A stretch of 64,000 nt of DNA, taken from the NCBI GenBank assembly GCA_034509735.1, contig JACGWO010000007.1:25386046-25450045 (forward strand). Reading direction: 5' to 3'. The notes beneath the pieces are model-generated. The model was given only the letters and a program-made list of their open reading frames with translations, did no database searches and was not told the origin of the DNA. The position numbers and the translations under genes were made by a program. This DNA is from Sesamum alatum (Eukaryota > Streptophyta > Magnoliopsida > Lamiales > Pedaliaceae). Numbering within the stretch: the first letter of the stretch is position 1; each line of letters starts with the position of its first letter. This document shows, in pieces, positions 1 through 10,499 of this stretch.

Positions 1-364
1 TTAATACCAGGCTTTTCATGGTCATATTAAGAGTATGATCATTGTCATCATAAGTTTCCTTCAGATGATGGTTTTTTCCTCTTTCTTTGAGAGATTTCCT
101 ATAATTTTTCTTGTTCTTCATCTCTGAGAGATTTCCATTTGCAATTATACGCTTTGCTAATGCTCTGATCGACGATGTGGCTCCTTGGTAACCTCGATTA
201 TTTGTGGTTTTATCTCAATTGATCTATCATTTCGTTATTCGGGTATACTATCCCCTTGCTTGGTCACTCGTTTTTTATAGTCTTATCAACTAGGTTCCTT
301 TGTCTGTTTGCTTTTTATTCTTTGTCTTAATTCTCGATCTCTACCCTTTTCTGTTTCCATTTGA
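1..364. other. Unassigned pyrimidine-rich leader of LINE-A
   Basis: No coding signal is visible. The stretch is T-rich with repeated TTTCTTC-type runs and lies directly upstream of the LINE-A ORF1 remnant. It could be the 5' UTR of that LINE or older flanking DNA. Nothing in it decides between the two. Confidence 0.3.
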
Positions 365-1170
365 TTGTTTTGCTCAGTTGTCTTCTTTACAGGTACGGTT
401 GTTCGTAAGACAAGATTATCCCCTTCTCCATCGGGTTTCTTAGTCATATTCCCTAATACAGATCTAATAGGGATAGATTTGCATCTGTCGGGTCTGAAAT
501 GTGCTCTCTCCCTTACTGTCGAGGAAGACAGCGACACCGTCATTCCACTTGGTTTATGGTCAAACGAATCTGAACCGGAAGACTTTTGCTTGGTAGGATT
601 TTTATCTAGGAAGAGTTTTCATTTAGATGTGATGCGTGCAACCTTATCATCGGCTTTCAATACTATTCAAAAGGTGGAGATAATAATGATAGAGAATAAC
701 AAATTACTTTTCCATTTTGAGAATTCGACTGACAAGAAAAGGGTGTTTGAAAATGGAGCATGGGCCTTCTAAAAAAAATTGTTGATCTGAATTTTGTGAA
801 CTATAATGAGAACCCACTTTATGTGGACTTAAATTGGGTGGATTTTCATGTCCGTGTCCATGACCTGCCCATCGGGAAAATGAGTAGAGGTGTTGTAGAG
901 TTCATCGGGAATCAGTTGGGCCAGTTCTGCAGTGTTGATATGGAGGGATCAGCCAGCCTTTGGGGTTGAGCAATGAGAATTAGGATGGGTTGGGTTGTCA
1001 GTAACCGTTAAAGAGAGTGCTCAAGATACATATTGCCTACAGAGACGAAGTCCTAGTATCCTTGACGTATAAAAGGATGCCTAATTTTTGTTATCTTCAC
1101 GGAAGGTTGGGTCATCTGTCGAAAATATGTGAGAAACAGTTAGAACCTGGCTTCATGATCCGGGCGATAA
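365..1170 (+). pseudogene. LINE ORF1 remnant (DUF4283 plus zinc-knuckle protein)
   Basis: ORF1 proteins of plant L1 elements bind RNA and form the ribonucleoprotein used in retrotransposition. The frame from 365 reads into a DUF4283-like domain (RVFENGAWAF near its end, about 740-770). It continues after a stop and a frame change as YVDLNWVDFHVRVHDLP and FIGNQLGQFCSVD (about 820-940). A zinc-knuckle remnant FCYLHGRLGHLSKIC lies near 1090-1135. In that knuckle the second Cys of the expected CX2CX4HX4C is replaced by His. At least two stops and one frameshift break it. Assignment to the DUF4283/zf-CCHC_4 class is confident; the original start codon is uncertain. Confidence 0.75.
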
Positions 1171-1898
1171 TACTCCATATGGTCCCCAGATGACGAACAA
1201 TACACGGAATCATGTGCAGTCTTCATGCTCCTACAATGATGAGAACCCGCAAAATTGACCCCAATTCGTTTCATCCCGCCAGCCAAATACCATGCAGAAC
1301 TTAGGTGTACCACGTGGTCGGACCTCCAGCAGTAAACGACCTGAAGCTACAATAAACCAAATCACTCCTAATATCCCTAACACCTCCTCTCTTATAACTT
1401 TCAGCCCCCCCCCCCCCCAACATCCAGCATAATCCCATTGATGAACCAATTCATGTCGTATCCCAAAATCACCGACACTCATGGTTTTACTCCACACTCC
1501 ATGGTCCAGACCCTCTCACTACCACAAGCAGTACCCTCACATCTGCTTCCACAACTACCCAACGAACTGAACATCCCACTGTCAATGCACTATCCCGCCT
1601 TCCACTAGCCCCATTATCCATATCTCCAAACATTCCTATCATTTTCTCTACCCCCTCCTTCCAGGCACTGACTAAATCTGCCCAACAAAAATCCCACAAA
1701 AGCTCACTGAACATCCTCTCCATCTCTAGGCGGATTATCTTGGTCTCAGGTAAACGCAAATTGGCGGCATCCAATCCAACCTCTTGCCGACATCATAGCG
1801 AAGGTTTCACATAGTTTAGTTGACGAAGAATTAATAGATGATGAATGCCCCTTACCAGTGGCGGCGACTCCGAAGTAGTCCCGTCGCTGTCGAGATTA
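1171..1898. other. ORF1 C-terminal/spacer region of LINE-A
   Basis: This stretch separates the zinc-knuckle remnant from the endonuclease. It is rich in Pro, Ser and Thr codons in a broken + frame, as expected for the poorly conserved ORF1 tail. It contains a run of about 14 C residues near 1405-1418. No conserved domain was recognised. Confidence 0.4.
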
Positions 1899-2330
1899 AT
1901 GATTATTTTAGCTTGGAACTGCCAAGGACTGGGGGGGTCCTTGGACAGTTCATGGCCTTCACGGGCTCATTCGATCCCGTAACCCTGACATTGTGTTCAT
2001 CATAGAAACTAAGTGCAACAAACAGAAATTTGAGGCTTTTCATCAGAAAGTGGATATGTAAGGTATTTGTGAAGAGTCACGAGGCAAGAGTGGTGGGTTA
2101 TGTTTACTTTGGAATAGATCAGTTGAGGTCACAATTCAGTCCTTTTCAAAGAATCATATTGATGCATAGGTGCAAGAAATGAAGACTTCCCCAACCTAGA
2201 GAATGACGGGCTTCTATAGTGATTCTGAGGTCTCCAAGTGGTCAGTGTAAAAAAAAAAACTAAGCTATCAGTCTCGAAAACCTTGGCTTTGTTTATGCAG
2301 GGTGTAGGGTTCAGTTGGACACATGGCAAC
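1899..2330 (+). pseudogene. LINE endonuclease remnant (EEP/APE type)
   Basis: An ATG at 1899 opens MIILAWNCQGLGG, the usual N-terminus of plant L1 endonucleases, where the Asn belongs to the active site. After a one-base shift caused by a G run near 1930, HGLIRSRNPDIVFIIETK follows, including the metal-binding Glu of the ETK motif. Further on the frame gives RGKSGGLCLLWN, then after stops a region matching the VQLDTW-type end. Stops near 2058 and 2168 and other shifts make it non-functional. This domain would nick target DNA to prime reverse transcription. Confidence 0.75.
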
Positions 2331-2389
2331 AGAGAAACAACGCCGCGGTGACGAGAAGAAAGATTGTTGCACCTGAGAGAAATCTGACA

Positions 2390-3150
2390 ATGCTTTGAAA
2401 GAGACGTATTGACCCAGCTAGTAGGGGAAAGAACTTAGGCTACAACGAGAACTGGACGAATTAATTTTGTGAGAGGAGATCTACTGGGATCAGAGCGCGA
2501 AGGCACACTGGCTGCAACATGGAGATTGCAATACTTCATTATTCCATGAAAAAGCTAAAAGGCGGAATAGGACAAATAAAATTCAGCGGCTTAAGAATTC
2601 AGAAGGTTTATGGGTTGAGGATACAGAAACGGATTCAAAGACTAATTTTGAGGCACTTTTTAGCAGTGTATAGATCTGATTATCCATCCCTAGCTGATGT
2701 GGAAAATGGAATTGAAGCACTATCAAGCAAGGTGGACGAGGAGTTGAACCGAACTCTACTCCAGCCGTACGCTGAAGAGGAGATCACAAAGGCACTCTTC
2801 CAAATGGCTACTCTCAAATCACCTGGACCCGATGGTATGCCCCTCTTCCTTTATTATCATTTTTGGGATACTGTTAAGAAAGATGTGATTCAATTTGTAC
2901 TTAAATTCCTTAATACTGGCTATTGTGATAATCATTTGAATCATACACAACTTGTCCTTATTCTAAATGTCGTAAGCCTACTACTCTATCCCAATTTCAA
3001 CCCATTAGTCTATGCAATGTCGTACACAAAATTGCAAACAATTGCAAATAGACTAAAACCCCTATTGGATAACATCATATCCCAAAATCAATCTGCATTC
3101 ATAACATTTCACGCCCTAAAAATAGGACCTCTACTTTAGGACCTATTCTT
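2390..3150 (+). pseudogene. LINE reverse transcriptase, N-terminal part
   Basis: A + frame open from 2519 to 3139 carries the start of a non-LTR RT. It includes a pre-RT segment with LADVENGIEALSSKVDEELN, the fingers motif LKSPGPDGMPLFLYYHFWD (about 2813-2872) and LDNIISQNQSAF (about 3068-3103). These are the standard landmarks preceding the palm in plant L1 RTs. The expected stretch after NQSAF (KLDMSKAYD-type, the first catalytic Asp) is not found. The sequence after about 3150 loses similarity, so this is a 3'-truncated or interrupted RT. Confidence 0.8.
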
Positions 3151-6100
3151 AGACGTGACCTAACAGAAATTATAACAACAATAAACCTTCCCAAAAATAA
3201 TAGTCCAATAGCCACCTGATCACATGACCTAAAAGTTCAACCTCGCTGCACACCACCACAATCACTTTCCTAGGTTGGCTAGGCCTTGATCTGCTCACGA
3301 TGTCACTTGTATCTGGAGGAGAAAATTCAAATTATGTAAGAAACAACTTAGTGAGGCCATAAGTGGCTGCACGTGAAACAAAATACTGATAATGGAAAAT
3401 CGATCAAAATACTTCAAACATATCATATTGACTAGCAACAAGAAAGATCAAGCCTGTGAAGACCATATCAGGCAAGGACTGAATCACATGATTACCACCT
3501 TATGTCTCCCAAAAGACCGTTTATTACCTTATCCTCCATGTGGGGAGCGACCCCATGACCGCATTGAATCAGCCATGCCTAGGTACATGGCACCGCCAAT
3601 CACACGCAAAGAATCTCCAGCCTGCCCGTGAAAGGACACTTAAGTGGAAACTGAACGACGAAGCCTCAACTGGCAGCCCAATGCTACCCCAGCGTGCCCG
3701 CGAACCGTGCAGCCCCAGGCCCATTGACTGCTTTGCAAGAACCACTTGACCAAATTCATAAATCCAGTCGAACAACCATATAGAAAATAGAGCATTTAAA
3801 TACTGCATGCACATTGAATATTGTGACAAATTGAAATATATCAAAATAAGTGGGATCTCTTGGATACTCATACTAACTCTAGAGGTGGCTCCCAATGGAA
3901 GTTCATAACGAATACCAGAATATCACATGACAAGAACAATAATCACGTTGTAGCACTTAGCTCCATAGAGTTCCAAATGTCCAATCAACCCATATACATA
4001 ACCAAAAATCATATTCATTTTATTTCACATCAGTGAACAATTTCAAGAAATATTTTACTCAAGTTCGTCGCTAGAAAAAGACCACTTTTTATACATATAT
4101 ATAGCCATGTACGATAACATATATTGTTCCTCCAATTTTGCAAATACTAATATAATTTTAAATGGCACTAACCAAATCTAACTAAAGGACAGATTTATAG
4201 ACCTTGTGCGGGGTTGCCATTTTCTCCGTTGCATAACTACATTCCAATGAATATCTCCGTACTATTCACGCTAAAAAGGTATCTTCTCATGCCTTGTGCT
4301 ATCACGCGATAACAGTGTATTCTTTTATATGTAAGAATTGTATAGCAACATAAGAATACATCTCTCGCAACTAATATGAAAGCTAAATTAAAATTCTAAT
4401 GAAATATATATATGGTCAATAATATCTAAATATCATGAGATGGCCTAGGATTAATAAAACAATATAATTAAATAAATCATATCAGTTTCATATCTTTTCT
4501 TGCTAAACAATTATACCATTTTAATCAAACAAATGTGACTTTTAATGTTTGCAAGTGTGTCAGGTTCTTAACAAAACATTTGGACCTATCTTATACACAA
4601 AACTTCCAAATTAGTTTAATTTCTATTTTAAGTATAATTAACTCTGCTTCAGTGGTAATCAAACAATCAATTGCTTTGGTGTTATTTTGACAAAGTAATT
4701 ATTGATATTTTTATTTTTTTTTAGAGGGAAAAGTAACAATTGTATTAAGGAGCCAAATCGGCTTCAATTAAGTAGTTATAATAACCTCAATTCAAATAAA
4801 ATATTTAATCAATAATTAATCTATAAATAATTAAATTTAATAAACTTTCCAATTAATTATTAAAACTAACAGTAGAGATTATATATAGGGAATCTACTAA
4901 TCAAATAGGAAATTAATTAAGAATTTAAAGTATTAATCCATTACCTGTCTTGAGATGCTGAAAATGGAGAAATTGAAAATGTGTTATCTAACTGCCGAGC
5001 GTTCTTAAACTAACAGATTACATTATTCTAATGATACAATGGTTAAAAACTCGAGGTGGTGCCGTTTGCCGCTTCTCCTTATAATTTTAGTGGCACTCTT
5101 GCATGCAAAGGATGGGAGCCACGTTGCTTCACATCCTCATCACCACATATTTCTTTCTTTTCTTTTTTGTTTAAATTTTAGTTTGATGCATGAGTTTCTA
5201 GATTTATATAATTTAACCCCAAATATTTTGTAAAGCTTCAACTTGGTCCCTTAAAGTTTTATTATATTCAAATTGTGATCCATAACTTATTTACTAATAA
5301 ATTTTAGATTTCTTTAACACTTACCAATTGGTCCCTTAGAATTTTGATATATTTGAATTATACCAATAATTTGTTTCCTAGTCGACTTGAGATTTCTAAT
5401 TTGTATCAATCAATTAAATAAGCTTCATATAATTTCTTTCTTTATCTCAAATTAACTCAAACAAACTTCTCGTGAATAAACCTTAAACAAGAGATAGGTG
5501 AAAAAGATAAATCTCATAAATGATAATAAAAAATTCGTTAAGGATGATATATAATATTTATTATGGTAGATATCAGGTGTTACACTCTCCTCCCATTAAA
5601 AGAATTCGGTCCCCGAGTTCCAACACGCAATTGACTTGTTTCTAAAAAGCTAGTCTTATTAAGTGAATCCTATCGCACTAATATAAATATTTAATACTTG
5701 TAAGCATATTTGGGTTCTAATTTAATCCTCTTGCAACTTAACATATGATGTCATCCTAGAACCTAGGTTTTACAATTGAAATACATACAGAATGTACTCC
5801 TCGAGCCAACAAGACTGTACTAATTCTGTCACTAGATTACTTTTGTCAACTATTAAGGTTTGAGATATTTTTTTTTTTTAAAAAAAAGGTTTGAGATGTT
5901 TTTTCCCAAAATATATAAGCATACGAGTTTGGCATGCTATTCCAATTTATTGATCTAATTTTGGTGTATAATATTATTACACTAGTCACCCAAAACTCAC
6001 ATGTAAATTAGTTCATATCAATTAATGATTAATTTCAATTAACAAGAGAAACTCACTCTAGCATAAGCACATGTACATATCAATCAATTACGATCTATGA

Positions 6101-6499
6101 AAAGTGAAACTCCTTTGATGACTCAAGTACCATCAATTGACTTAAAATTTAATATTATAAAAAATGATTAATATCTAGATACAAGCTAAACCACAAATAT
6201 CATTCCATCTATACTCCTCACGTAGAATCACTCATGAAGATTTATTTTTTCTTCAATCATCTAAATAAAACTATCTAATGAATACTTTTCTAATCCACTG
6301 CTTTAAGTGTCATGATTTTCATAGTAAACCCAATACCAAATACATGTTTCTATTATAGAACTCTAAATTCAACCTCAATTGATTCTTATACTTCATTGAT
6401 ACAATTACACCAAAAATCATCCTCAAACCCCTATATTTTCTGCACATATTCGCATTACGCAATTGATTGAACCTATTGGACTTCTATGTTTGTCCTACT
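3151..6499. other. AT-rich unassigned region, possible Gypsy-type LTR edge
   Basis: I recognise no coding region over these 3.3 kb. 3151-3900 has mixed composition; 3900-6480 is strongly AT-rich with short A/T runs. Around 5584 the minus strand reads a purine-rich tract (GGGAGGAGAG) directly followed by TGTAACACC. That is how the polypurine tract and 3' LTR start look in many plant Ty3/gypsy elements, so an old LTR may extend leftward from 5584. The other LTR end and a TSD were not found. The rest is best called degenerate intergenic repeat. Confidence 0.3.
5560..5605 (-). promoter_or_regulatory. Candidate polypurine tract / LTR start of an old Gypsy-like element
   Basis: On the minus strand the order is TTTTAATGGGAGGAGAG followed at once by TGTAACACCTGATATC. 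A purine tract abutting TGTAACA matches the internal/3' LTR junction of plant chromovirus-type Gypsy elements. No adjoining integrase or RT coding was recognised, so this is a pattern match only. Confidence 0.3.
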
Positions 6500-7728
6500 T
6501 GCCGCGATAGTGAAGATGATTGAAAAGAAACTCAAAAAGGTTTTTGTGGGCTGCAAAAAGAGGAAGACATACAACAAAGGTGGATTAGATTAGGTAATCC
6601 CAGTAGTCTCTACTGGTGGATTAGGGATCAAATCTATATTTTTAATTAATAAAGCTCTAATCTGGAAGCACCCATGGGAAATCATTAGGGAGCAGGACAC
6701 ATCAGTTTAGGTGAAGTGAATAAAACACTACAGGGTGCAGGACACATCAGTTTAGTTGAAGTGAATAAAACACTACAGATTAAATAGGAGCTCTGATTGG
6801 ACAATTTCTACGTTACTGATTCTTGGCAGGAGGACAATCATGGAATTGCAGACTTATATTTTTCCAGTTATTCAGTATCATACTGGTATAGGGGAATACA
6901 CTTGGCTTTGAAGAGATCCTCGGCATCCACCCTTAATACTGTAGCAGTGTTTTCCTAGTGGGCCATCATGTAACGTTTGAATGTAAACCAAAAGTCTCTA
7001 TAGTATTTCTCTATGGCGAGTGAGCTTGGACTGATGTTATGGCAAAAGAAGGACAAGAAACACTCAGGATGACCAAGTATTTAGGGCCACGGGGATGTAA
7101 GAAATGGAAGTTGTCACTAACTGGTCAATATACTACTGCCTCAACACTACAACTATTTCATCAGTGTTCGCCATAAGTCACCTGGAACTCCCTTCTTCTT
7201 GGACCTCTTAAGATCCCAATGAATGTGTTTATTCTTTGGCTAACTATACAGAAAATATTGCCTCCACTAGACAAGCCAAAGTCATAGCATTTTGGAACAC
7301 AAAGCATATTGTGTGATGATAAACCTGAGGAGTCACATTCTCACCTCTTCTTTGAGTGCATATATGCTACTTGAGTTATTAGATATATTCAAAGATTGAT
7401 TGAATAGAATTGACCTTACAAAAAATGGTAGAGGGACACCAATGGCCAACTAGGAGGTGGAGATAAAGACATCTTGTGAATACAACTAATCAAGCTGTCT
7501 TGGCAGGAATGGAAAGCAAGGAGATTCCAACGTATTTCAAAGGAACCAATAGTTGTTGCTAGACTTATAGTTGAGCAAATCAGAAAGAAACAACTTATAG
7601 ACTATAATCCATCATCATTAGAAGCAGTTCCTGTCTTTAGAATATGGAGAATAATCTGGTGGAACAAGCTCACTTGTATGATTGTTGTACATTAAGTGAA
7701 ATATGAAATTTACCATTCACCCAAAAAA
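6500..7728 (+). mobile_element. LINE-B: 5'-truncated 3' end of a second LINE
   Basis: Plus-strand fragments match the RT thumb/connection and C-terminal region of plant L1 elements: IEKKLK and FLWAAKRG near 6517-6560, ALIWKHPWEIIREQD near 6653-6697, and the zinc-binding RVT domain IPMNVFILWLTIQKILPP followed by ESHSHLFFECIYAT (about 7215-7375). A C-terminal WKARRFQRISKEPIVVA (about 7509-7560) is typical just before the end. An A-rich terminus lies at about 7722-7728. There is no RNase H module, unlike LINE-C, so B belongs to a different LINE subfamily. Many stops are present. Confidence 0.7.
6692..6780 (+). repeat. 45-bp in-phase tandem duplication inside LINE-B
   Basis: The segment starting GCAGGACACATCAGTTTAG at 6692 recurs at 6737 with one visible mismatch. 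It duplicates about 15 codons of the RT C-terminal region, because 45 is a multiple of three. It looks like replication slippage in the dead copy or in a recent progenitor. Confidence 0.8.
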
Positions 7729-7824
7729 ATATTTGATTGAACACCAACAATGTCATCTCATGTCTCTAATAAATATAACATAAGCTCAAATCATCTCTTA
7801 AGATACCCTGTGAGTTAGGTCACC

Positions 7825-8350
7825 TCATCAAGGAGATCCTCTTTCCCCATATCTCTTTTTGCTTTGTACAAAAGCTTTCAGTGCACTTATTCACAAGGCA
7901 GAATGCAAAGGAAATTTGAAAGGAATTGCAATTTGCCGAAGGGCTTCCTCCATCACACACCTTCTCTTCACAGACGATACATAGCTTTATTGTCGAGCAA
8001 CAGAGGCAACCATGATTTGCATTAGAAATATTTTGGAAACGTATGCGAAGGCTTCTGGACAACAAGTGAACTTCCATAAGTTCGATGGTGATTTTAAGCA
8101 AAAACACAACCCCACAGCTTACCGAGGCAATTCCAACTCTGTTTGGATTACAAAGAGAAGAACACCAAGACCAATATCTTGGCCTCCCTTCCACAATTGG
8201 ACGTTTGTGGATACATTCGTGACAGTGTTTGGCGGCGAGTCAGGATTGGAATGATAGAAATCTATCACAAGTTGGAAAGGAAATTCTCATCAAGTCGGTG
8301 TTGTAATCCATACCAACCTATGCGCCGAGTGTTTTCAGATTACTAGACAA
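7825..8350 (+). pseudogene. LINE reverse transcriptase palm remnant
   Basis: From 7831 one frame reads HQGDPLSPYLFLLC (normally RQGDPLSPYLF), then CRRASSITHLLFTDDT, which contains the catalytic Asp-Asp pair of the palm at about 7973-7978, then a stop. Downstream ILETYAKASGQQVNFHK (about 8029-8080) and a frame-shifted YLGLPS-type segment with SIFVTVFG follow, as in plant L1 RTs. The FADD-type box reads FTDD here. The stop immediately after it, together with further shifts, inactivates the enzyme. Confidence 0.8.
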
Positions 8351-8429
8351 CTTAATCAAGGAAATGTAGTCTATGATGGAAAACATTTTTTGGAACAACA
8401 AATATCATAGAAAGATACATTTGATTGCT

Positions 8430-9230
8430 TGGTCTCGAATGTGTAAAAGAAAATTTGAATGAGGATTCAGTTTCCGGTGCTTGAAGGCCTTCAATTCCGC
8501 AATGCTTGCGAAGCAGCTTTGGAGGCTTATTGTTAAACCCCATTGCCTACTCTCCCAGGTTCTCAAAGCAAGGTACTCCCACCACACGTCTCCTCTTTCA
8601 GCTTCACTTGGTTACAAACCATCTCTCACATGAGGTCTATCCTCAATGTGAAGGAAACGATTAATGTGGGGTGAAAATGGCGTATTGGAAATGGAATGAA
8701 CGTGGAGATTTGGAATGATAAGTGGTTCCCTAGGCCGACGAACTTTAAAGTTTTGAATTAGGCCCCTAAGGGACTTGAGAATGCAAAAGTGGTGACCCTT
8801 ATCGACCCAGCAATAAGGACATGGGACTCTGACATCATTGCGGGACTATTTATGGCCGATGATCAAGAACATATATATAAAATTCCCTTGAGCCTCAAAC
8901 AAACTTTGATCTTCGGTGCTGGCATTTCTTGCGTAATGGAAACTATTTTGTCAAGAGCGTGTACTTTGTATCACTTGAGATGTCAGCCCTAGTGCTACTG
9001 GGGGAAACGCCCCGTCTGAATTTTCAAAGATGATTTGGTAGGTAAAGGTACTCAATAAGTTTTTTGCTGGAAACTTTGCCTTAATGCTATCCCTACAAAA
9101 GTTGAGCTTGAGAATAAGAAAAATGTGTAGAGAGTTCCATCTGTCTTCTTTGCTTTGAACAGGCTGAGAACACTGCACACACCTTTCTCTACTGTCACTA
9201 CGCCTGTCAGATTTGAGCACTTCTTCCACT
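8430..9230 (+). pseudogene. LINE RT thumb and zf-RVT domain remnant
   Basis: Broken + frames give GFSFRCLKAFNSAMLAKQLW (about 8463-8525), KARYSHHTSPLSASLGYKPS and WRIGNGMNVEIWNDKW (about 8677-8725). These match the GLGFR / RIGNG..V.IW.DKW landmarks following plant L1 RTs. Near 9060-9200 a zinc-binding RVT domain remnant reads FCWKLCLNAIPTKVEL, with later Cys and His residues near AENTAHTFLYC. It probably helps template handling in intact LINEs. Several stops are present. Confidence 0.65.
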
Positions 9231-9449
9231 ATCTTGGAGTGCTATTTCAGCATATGTACAGGACCCAGCTGGGTGGATTCGAACAACTCTCAATCAACTT
9301 GACCAGAAGGAGGGGAACTCTTTTTGGTCGCATGTTGGTTCATTTGGTCGGGGAGCAATAAAATGTGTATGGAATCCATCTTTGTTGCTCCGCATGAAGT
9401 TGCAATCTCAGCTCAGTGTTTCTTATCGACATATCATTCCGCAGGACTG

Positions 9450-9960
9450 ACTTTGGTGCCAACGAGACATTGTGCGGCATGGGTTCATCCAGAACCTGGA
9501 ACTATAAAAGTTAACTTTGACACTGCTCTTTTCTCATAATCAATGGAAGTTGCAGTTGGAGTGGTGGCGAGAGATTGAAACGAAAAGGTACTTGCCTGGA
9601 TTGCCCACACATTTAGGGGACGCGATGATGCTGAATCAGTGGAAGCCCTTGCCACTAGAGAAGTTGCACTGCTTGTATGCCTCAAAGGGTGGAAAGATAT
9701 TATTCTAGAAGGAGATTGCATTAACATACTCACCAGGCTCCGCTCTTCGGAACTGAACTTCTCTACTTCTGGCCCGATTGTTTTGGATACTAAAGGGGCC
9801 CTTTCATTTTGTTTCTTCAGTTTTGTTGTCGTTTGCTAGACGTAGTAATAATACTAGTGATCATAAATTTGCTAGATTTGCTCATGTTCGAGCTGAAGGT
9901 TCTATTTTCTCGGTGGAAGACATTCATATGTTTCATGTGTCTCCTAATGAATTTGATTAA
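9450..9960 (+). pseudogene. LINE RNase H domain remnant (RVT_3 type)
   Basis: PEPGTIKVNFDTA (about 9491-9530, with the first catalytic Asp) is followed after a shift by VAVGVVARD and a TGA (9577-9579, probably from CGA). Then come VLAWIAHTFRGRDDAESVEA, ALATREVALLVCLKGW and DIILEGDCINIL (to about 9730). This is the order seen in plant RVT_3 RNase H domains, which degrade RNA in RNA-DNA hybrids. A final FARFAH segment near 9870 and a stop near 9958 close the LINE coding region. Confidence 0.75.
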
Positions 9961-9996
9961 TACATTCTTCCTTTTCCTTCTTTAAAAAAGAAAAAT

Positions 9997-10499
9997 ATAT
10001 ACAAAGCTTTGGTTTTATACCGATCCCCATACAACAAAGCAAATACTGTATTAACCTATACTAATTTTATTATACAGGCTAAAACATCAAAGTAAACGGA
10101 ATCTGAAGGGAGATAGTTATGGGGAAATAATAGAGAGGTGAAAGTTTATATTTAATGTCTAAAATTTAGAACTTAAGAAAGAGAGTATAGAAATTGATTT
10201 GTGTTTTTTTTTTATTTTTATTTATCTTAATTACTCTCTCTAGTTCTTTTTTCAAAATCATAATTTTCTAAGGTATTACATTTGAAAAATTAAAATTTAT
10301 AATTTTTTATTTTTAAAGGTCATGATTTTTTTTTCAAATAATCACTTACTATCCAAGTCTATTTAATTTTTCAATTGTAGTTATTAAATGATGAACATTA
10401 ATATCTTATTATGATTGCTTATTATAATTTTTTTATGTTAAAACAAATGGATTTAAAACTTAATGTAGAAGGGGAAAAGATATGGTGAATGTGATCTTT
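9997..10499. other. AT-rich spacer between LINE-C and LINE-D
   Basis: About 500 bp of AT-rich sequence follows the A-rich LINE-C terminus. There are T runs near 10206-10216 and 10328-10335. I see no open frame, repeat ends or motif. Confidence 0.5.

Larger units (their letters stand above)
365..3150 (+). mobile_element. LINE-A: degenerate 5' part of a plant L1-type LINE
   Basis: Three modules occur in canonical plant L1 order on the + strand: a nucleic-acid-binding ORF1 (about 500-1170), an endonuclease (from 1899) and the first part of a reverse transcriptase (to about 3140). Every module has stops or frame changes, so it is a dead copy. Coding similarity ends soon after the RT stretch SQNQSAF (about 3087-3107). 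The palm with the catalytic Asp pair, the zinc-binding RVT domain and RNase H do not follow here. They do occur in LINE-C from about 7831, so A and C may be halves of one element split by later insertions. No TSD was identifiable. Confidence 0.8.
7729..9996 (+). mobile_element. LINE-C: RT palm to RNase H end of an L1-type LINE
   Basis: This fragment starts just after the A-rich end of LINE-B. It runs through the RT palm (7831-8260), the thumb and zinc-binding RVT domain (about 8430-9230) and an RVT_3-type RNase H domain (about 9470-9960). It ends in an A-rich tract at about 9985-9996. All modules are broken by stops and shifts. Its 5' limit coincides with the RT step missing from LINE-A, so the two could be one LINE interrupted by 3151-7728. 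Confidence 0.75.

Noticed and set aside
3392..3895. Small open frames on both strands between LINE-A and the AT-rich block
   Set aside because: They are short and overlap each other, with no recognisable domain, splice signals or codon pattern, so no gene is called.
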